Assembly (NCBI GenBank): GCA_028293765.1 | Contig: JAQGOG010000210.1 | Coordinates: 46,814 to 110,813, forward strand | Direction: 5' to 3' | DNA from: Gammaproteobacteria bacterium | Lineage (GTDB): Bacteria; Pseudomonadota; Gammaproteobacteria; Steroidobacterales; Steroidobacteraceae | Length of the DNA stretch: 64,000 nt | Part shown: piece by piece, positions 61,991 through 64,000 of the stretch | How the letters are laid out: each line of letters opens with the position of its first letter | Position numbering within the stretch: position 1 is the stretch's first letter | The notes under the pieces: generated by a model | What the model was told of the DNA's origin: nothing | What the model saw: the letters and a program-made list of their open reading frames with translations, nothing else | The model's database searches: none | Program-made: the position numbers and the translations under genes

Positions 61991-63724
61991 CTAGGGGCTG
62001 TTAGGTGGCCCCACCCAGGTGGGGCTCGAGTCGATGATGTCTCCCAGCACGCTGTCGCGGGCGCGGAACAGGCCGACTCCCGACGAATTGATCTCCTTGG
62101 TACGGTCGCCGCGCAGATAATTCACCCGATCGGGGGTATTCTTGGCGGCGTCTCCCTGCGTGATAGTTGTCTGTTGCGTGCCCGTGAGCGACGCGTACTG
62201 GAACGGAATGCCGCTCGTACCGTTCCAACTCAGAATCACCCGCTTGGCCGGTGCCTGCACAGTGACGGACGACGCGCCTGTGGTTGCGCATCCCTTCGGA
62301 GACGTGGCACCGGTCAGGTTGCAGGAAGCGTCCCAGTTCGCTTTGGCGGCGACGCCGACGAGCTGGGTCGTCGGGTCATAGGTCAGATCGTTCGCGGTGA
62401 GGCGGCCGGTCCAGTCACTCGGGAAGTACAAGGCCAGATAGGCCTGGGTCCCATTGGCGATCTTGGCGGCTTCCTTCTCGTTGACGCCCACCGACGTGGA
62501 CGCAAGGTCGGCCGGTGTGGCTTGGAAGCACAGGATTTCGTGAATGTTATTGCTACCGCCGGTCGAGCCCGCGAAGCCGAAGCGCAGCTTGGCCGGCAGC
62601 GTGCCGTTGCTTGCCGTAATGCTCTGGCCGGTGATCACCGGCAGGTAGCTGCCGCCATTGTAGCTGTAGGAGAAGGTGAGAAGGCCGTCCTGCGTGATCT
62701 TCAGCTTGTAGGCGATCGGTATCGCCCGGCTCGCGAGCGGCTGCGTCTGATCGCGCGTCTTCGCCTTCTCATTTGCAATCTGCAGCGGCGTGGGAGTCGC
62801 CGACAGCACCTTGTAAGCGTTGGGTATGACGTTGTAATCGGGGACTTCGATCTTGGTATCGGTCGGTGTCGCGTTCGTGTAGTCCCATAGCGTGCCGGTA
62901 CTGCAAGTCTTCTGCACAGCCAGTGCGCGCTTGGTCACACTGAGACTCGAAGGATAATACTTCGCGATGTTCGAATCGGAATTGCCGTTGAGCCCCTTCC
63001 ACGAGATGTTGCCTCTGCCGCGCAGACCGATGCGGTCCGGTACCAACCCATAGCCCGTAGAGGTGTTGTCCGATTGGTTGAGGAAATTGCCGTACTCGTC
63101 GATGCCAAGGCCGAGGTAGCCACCCAGCAGCCCGTCGAACCCACGCACAGTGCCATCCGCGCGCACCGTCGTATCGTTGTTGCCGGTTTGGTTCGTGCAG
63201 CTGTACCCCAGACTTCCACCCAGGGCTCCCGTGTCGTAAGGCGGGAACGAGCCATCGATGAGGAAGAAGCTGATGCCGTCGGCACCGTCGGCGCCGCTGC
63301 CGCCCGAGTCGCCACGGTACGTCACGGTCTTGAAGATAACCGAGATACCGGCGCCCGCATCGAACGTGAAGTTTGAAATGATGCTGCCGGTCTGGTTGTA
63401 TCCACCGATGAAGCCGCCGATTCCGGACGTGTATCCATTGGTGAAACGCAGCGCGCCTTCCCCCTTCTTATCCGGCAGCACCCCGCTGGTACCGCCTACG
63501 AGTGTCTGCGCGCCCTTCTGTTGATAATAGGGCAGGCCGACACAGGCCGGAATTTTACCCGTGCCATCGCCAGCCGTGAGGCACGCTCCGGTGGAGGTGA
63601 CCCAATCGTTCGTGTCGGACGCCAGAGTGAAGTCATCCCCTACGGTAACCTGCGCCCAGGCGGCGACGGGTAGCGCGGTCGCGAGCGAAATGGCGAGGAG
63701 TGCGGTGTATTTACGGTAGTTCAT
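61991..63724 (-). CDS. pilY1: PilY1 N-terminal part with an L-type lectin-like domain
   Basis: A 577-residue product from ATG 63724 to TAG 61991. It has a Sec signal peptide (YTALLAISLATALPVAAWAQ) and then about 300 residues resembling bacterial L-type (legume-like) lectins: DFTLASDTNDW, GADGISFFLIDGS, SLGYSCTN, GLLGGYLGLGIDEYGNF, RIGLRG. The remainder leads into the PilY1 hinge LFRARDSVLGDIIDSSPTW. PilY1 caps type IV pili and acts in adhesion and retraction control. It overlaps pilX by ATGA. The stop truncates the protein before its propeller. Confidence 0.85.
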   Translation of the reverse strand: MNYRKYTALLAISLATALPVAAWAQVTVGDDFTLASDTNDWVTSTGACLTAGDGTGKIPACVGLPYYQQKGAQTLVGGTSGVLPDKKGEGALRFTNGYTSGIGGFIGGYNQTGSIISNFTFDAGAGISVIFKTVTYRGDSGGSGADGADGISFFLIDGSFPPYDTGALGGSLGYSCTNQTGNNDTTVRADGTVRGFDGLLGGYLGLGIDEYGNFLNQSDNTSTGYGLVPDRIGLRGRGNISWKGLNGNSDSNIAKYYPSSLSVTKRALAVQKTCSTGTLWDYTNATPTDTKIEVPDYNVIPNAYKVLSATPTPLQIANEKAKTRDQTQPLASRAIPIAYKLKITQDGLLTFSYSYNGGSYLPVITGQSITASNGTLPAKLRFGFAGSTGGSNNIHEILCFQATPADLASTSVGVNEKEAAKIANGTQAYLALYFPSDWTGRLTANDLTYDPTTQLVGVAAKANWDASCNLTGATSPKGCATTGASSVTVQAPAKRVILSWNGTSGIPFQYASLTGTQQTTITQGDAAKNTPDRVNYLRGDRTKEINSSGVGLFRARDSVLGDIIDSSPTWVGPPNSP

Positions 63725-64000
63725 ATATCTGGTGTCCAGCCTGCGGGTGCGACTAGGTAAGTGCTCTCGACGACAGCCACAGAGTTCGGGGTACCGCCCC
63801 ATCCAGCCGCGTCGATCTGATAGATCTCGCCGCCGCCGCCGATAGCGGGACCGAGATCCGAGACGTAGTAAACCGGTGAAGCGAAGAAAGTCCCCGACCC
63901 GGGCGTTCCGGTTCCGGTGACGACAATTACGTTCGTGATGAAAGGCGTAAGTGACACACCCACATTCACGACCGCATTGGTCCAAGGTACCGCGCTCACG
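63721..64000 (-). CDS. pilX: PilX-like minor pilin assembly protein (partial, 5' end outside window)
   Basis: The last ~92 residues of a protein whose ending (FFASPVYYVSDLG, EIYQIDAAGWGGTPNSVAVVESTYL) matches the PilX C-terminal domain, typically written as a mature-protein tail with a final strand xVxLxSTY. Its TGA overlaps the pilY1 ATG. The pilX-pilY1-pilE order agrees with the minor-pilin operons of Xanthomonas and Pseudomonas; pilW, pilV and fimT would be expected further right. Confidence 0.8.
   Translation of the reverse strand, partial: VSAVPWTNAVVNVGVSLTPFITNVIVVTGTGTPGSGTFFASPVYYVSDLGPAIGGGGEIYQIDAAGWGGTPNSVAVVESTYLVAPAGWTPDI

Noticed and set aside
61124..62890. Plus-strand open frame (588 codons) opposite pilY1
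   Set aside because: Composition is Gly/Arg/Val shadow-like. I considered whether it could explain the pilY1 stop, but pilY1 motifs continue on both sides of it.
1..64000. Mobile elements, CRISPR arrays, tRNA or rRNA genes
   Set aside because: I saw no transposase, integrase, spaced direct repeats, cloverleaf or rRNA-like sequence; base use is uniform across the window.

Overview
This 64 kb window is a dense, GC-rich bacterial chromosome segment, mostly core metabolism with almost no mobile DNA. I saw no tRNA, rRNA, CRISPR array, insertion sequence or prophage. Gene content and order point to Gammaproteobacteria near the Xanthomonadales/Nevskiales/Steroidobacteraceae. The clues are a his operon headed by a TrpR-fold regulator, metX-metB behind an S-box (SAM) riboswitch, the order fabD-fabG-acpP-fabF-pabB-pabC-mltG-tmk-holB-pilZ, a rhombosortase beside type II secretion genes, and type IV pilus minor-pilin genes. 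The taxonomic placement is inference from synteny and protein resemblance.

Layout. 1-5778 (minus): histidine operon hisR-like regulator, hisG-D-C-B-H-A, with hisA cut by the window edge and a 24-bp palindrome just ahead of the regulator. 5957-8556 (plus): promoter, SAM riboswitch, metX and metB. 8583-15697 (minus): branched-chain amino acid operon ilvC-leuA-ilvE-leuC-leuD-leuB, preceded by a Leu/Val-rich leader peptide and a textbook attenuator. 15805-19147 (plus): leucyl aminopeptidase and ilvD. 19465-23204 (plus): tonB, exbB, two exbD genes and a periplasmic TPR protein, ended by a strong terminator. 23418-26652: peroxiredoxin (plus), then etfBA and an IclR-type regulator (minus). 26786-31877 (plus): peptide-type ABC transporter (two permeases and a fused double ATPase) and an AlaA-like aminotransferase. 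31908-38307 (plus): AddB-like and AddA-like helicase/nuclease pair. 38312-44147 (minus): type II secretion gspG-H-I-J-K-L-M-N, diverging from a rhombosortase at 44225. 44929-53842 (plus): fatty-acid, folate, cell-wall and replication cluster ending in a PilZ protein. 53853-57909 (minus): cNMP-binding/rhodanese fusion, FadB/FadJ-like beta-oxidation protein and an EEP-fold phosphohydrolase. 58088-59568: orphan TIR-like protein, a small unknown protein and an ArsR-type regulator. 59592-64000 (minus): type IV pilus genes pilX (partial), pilY1 (interrupted by an in-frame TAG) and pilE, plus a stray pilin 3' end.

The amino acid operons show three different control modes side by side: repressor/operator for histidine, riboswitch for methionine, and ribosome-mediated attenuation for leucine and valine. 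The envelope genes form a second theme. Type II secretion pseudopilins, a rhombosortase for GlyGly-CTERM substrates, a TonB energising complex and a lectin-bearing PilY1 all concern export and surface contact.

No single novel multi-gene system stands out. The best leads are the ilv attenuator, the HisR palindrome, the interrupted lectin-PilY1, the orphan TIR-like protein and the iron-sulfur AddAB-like pair.
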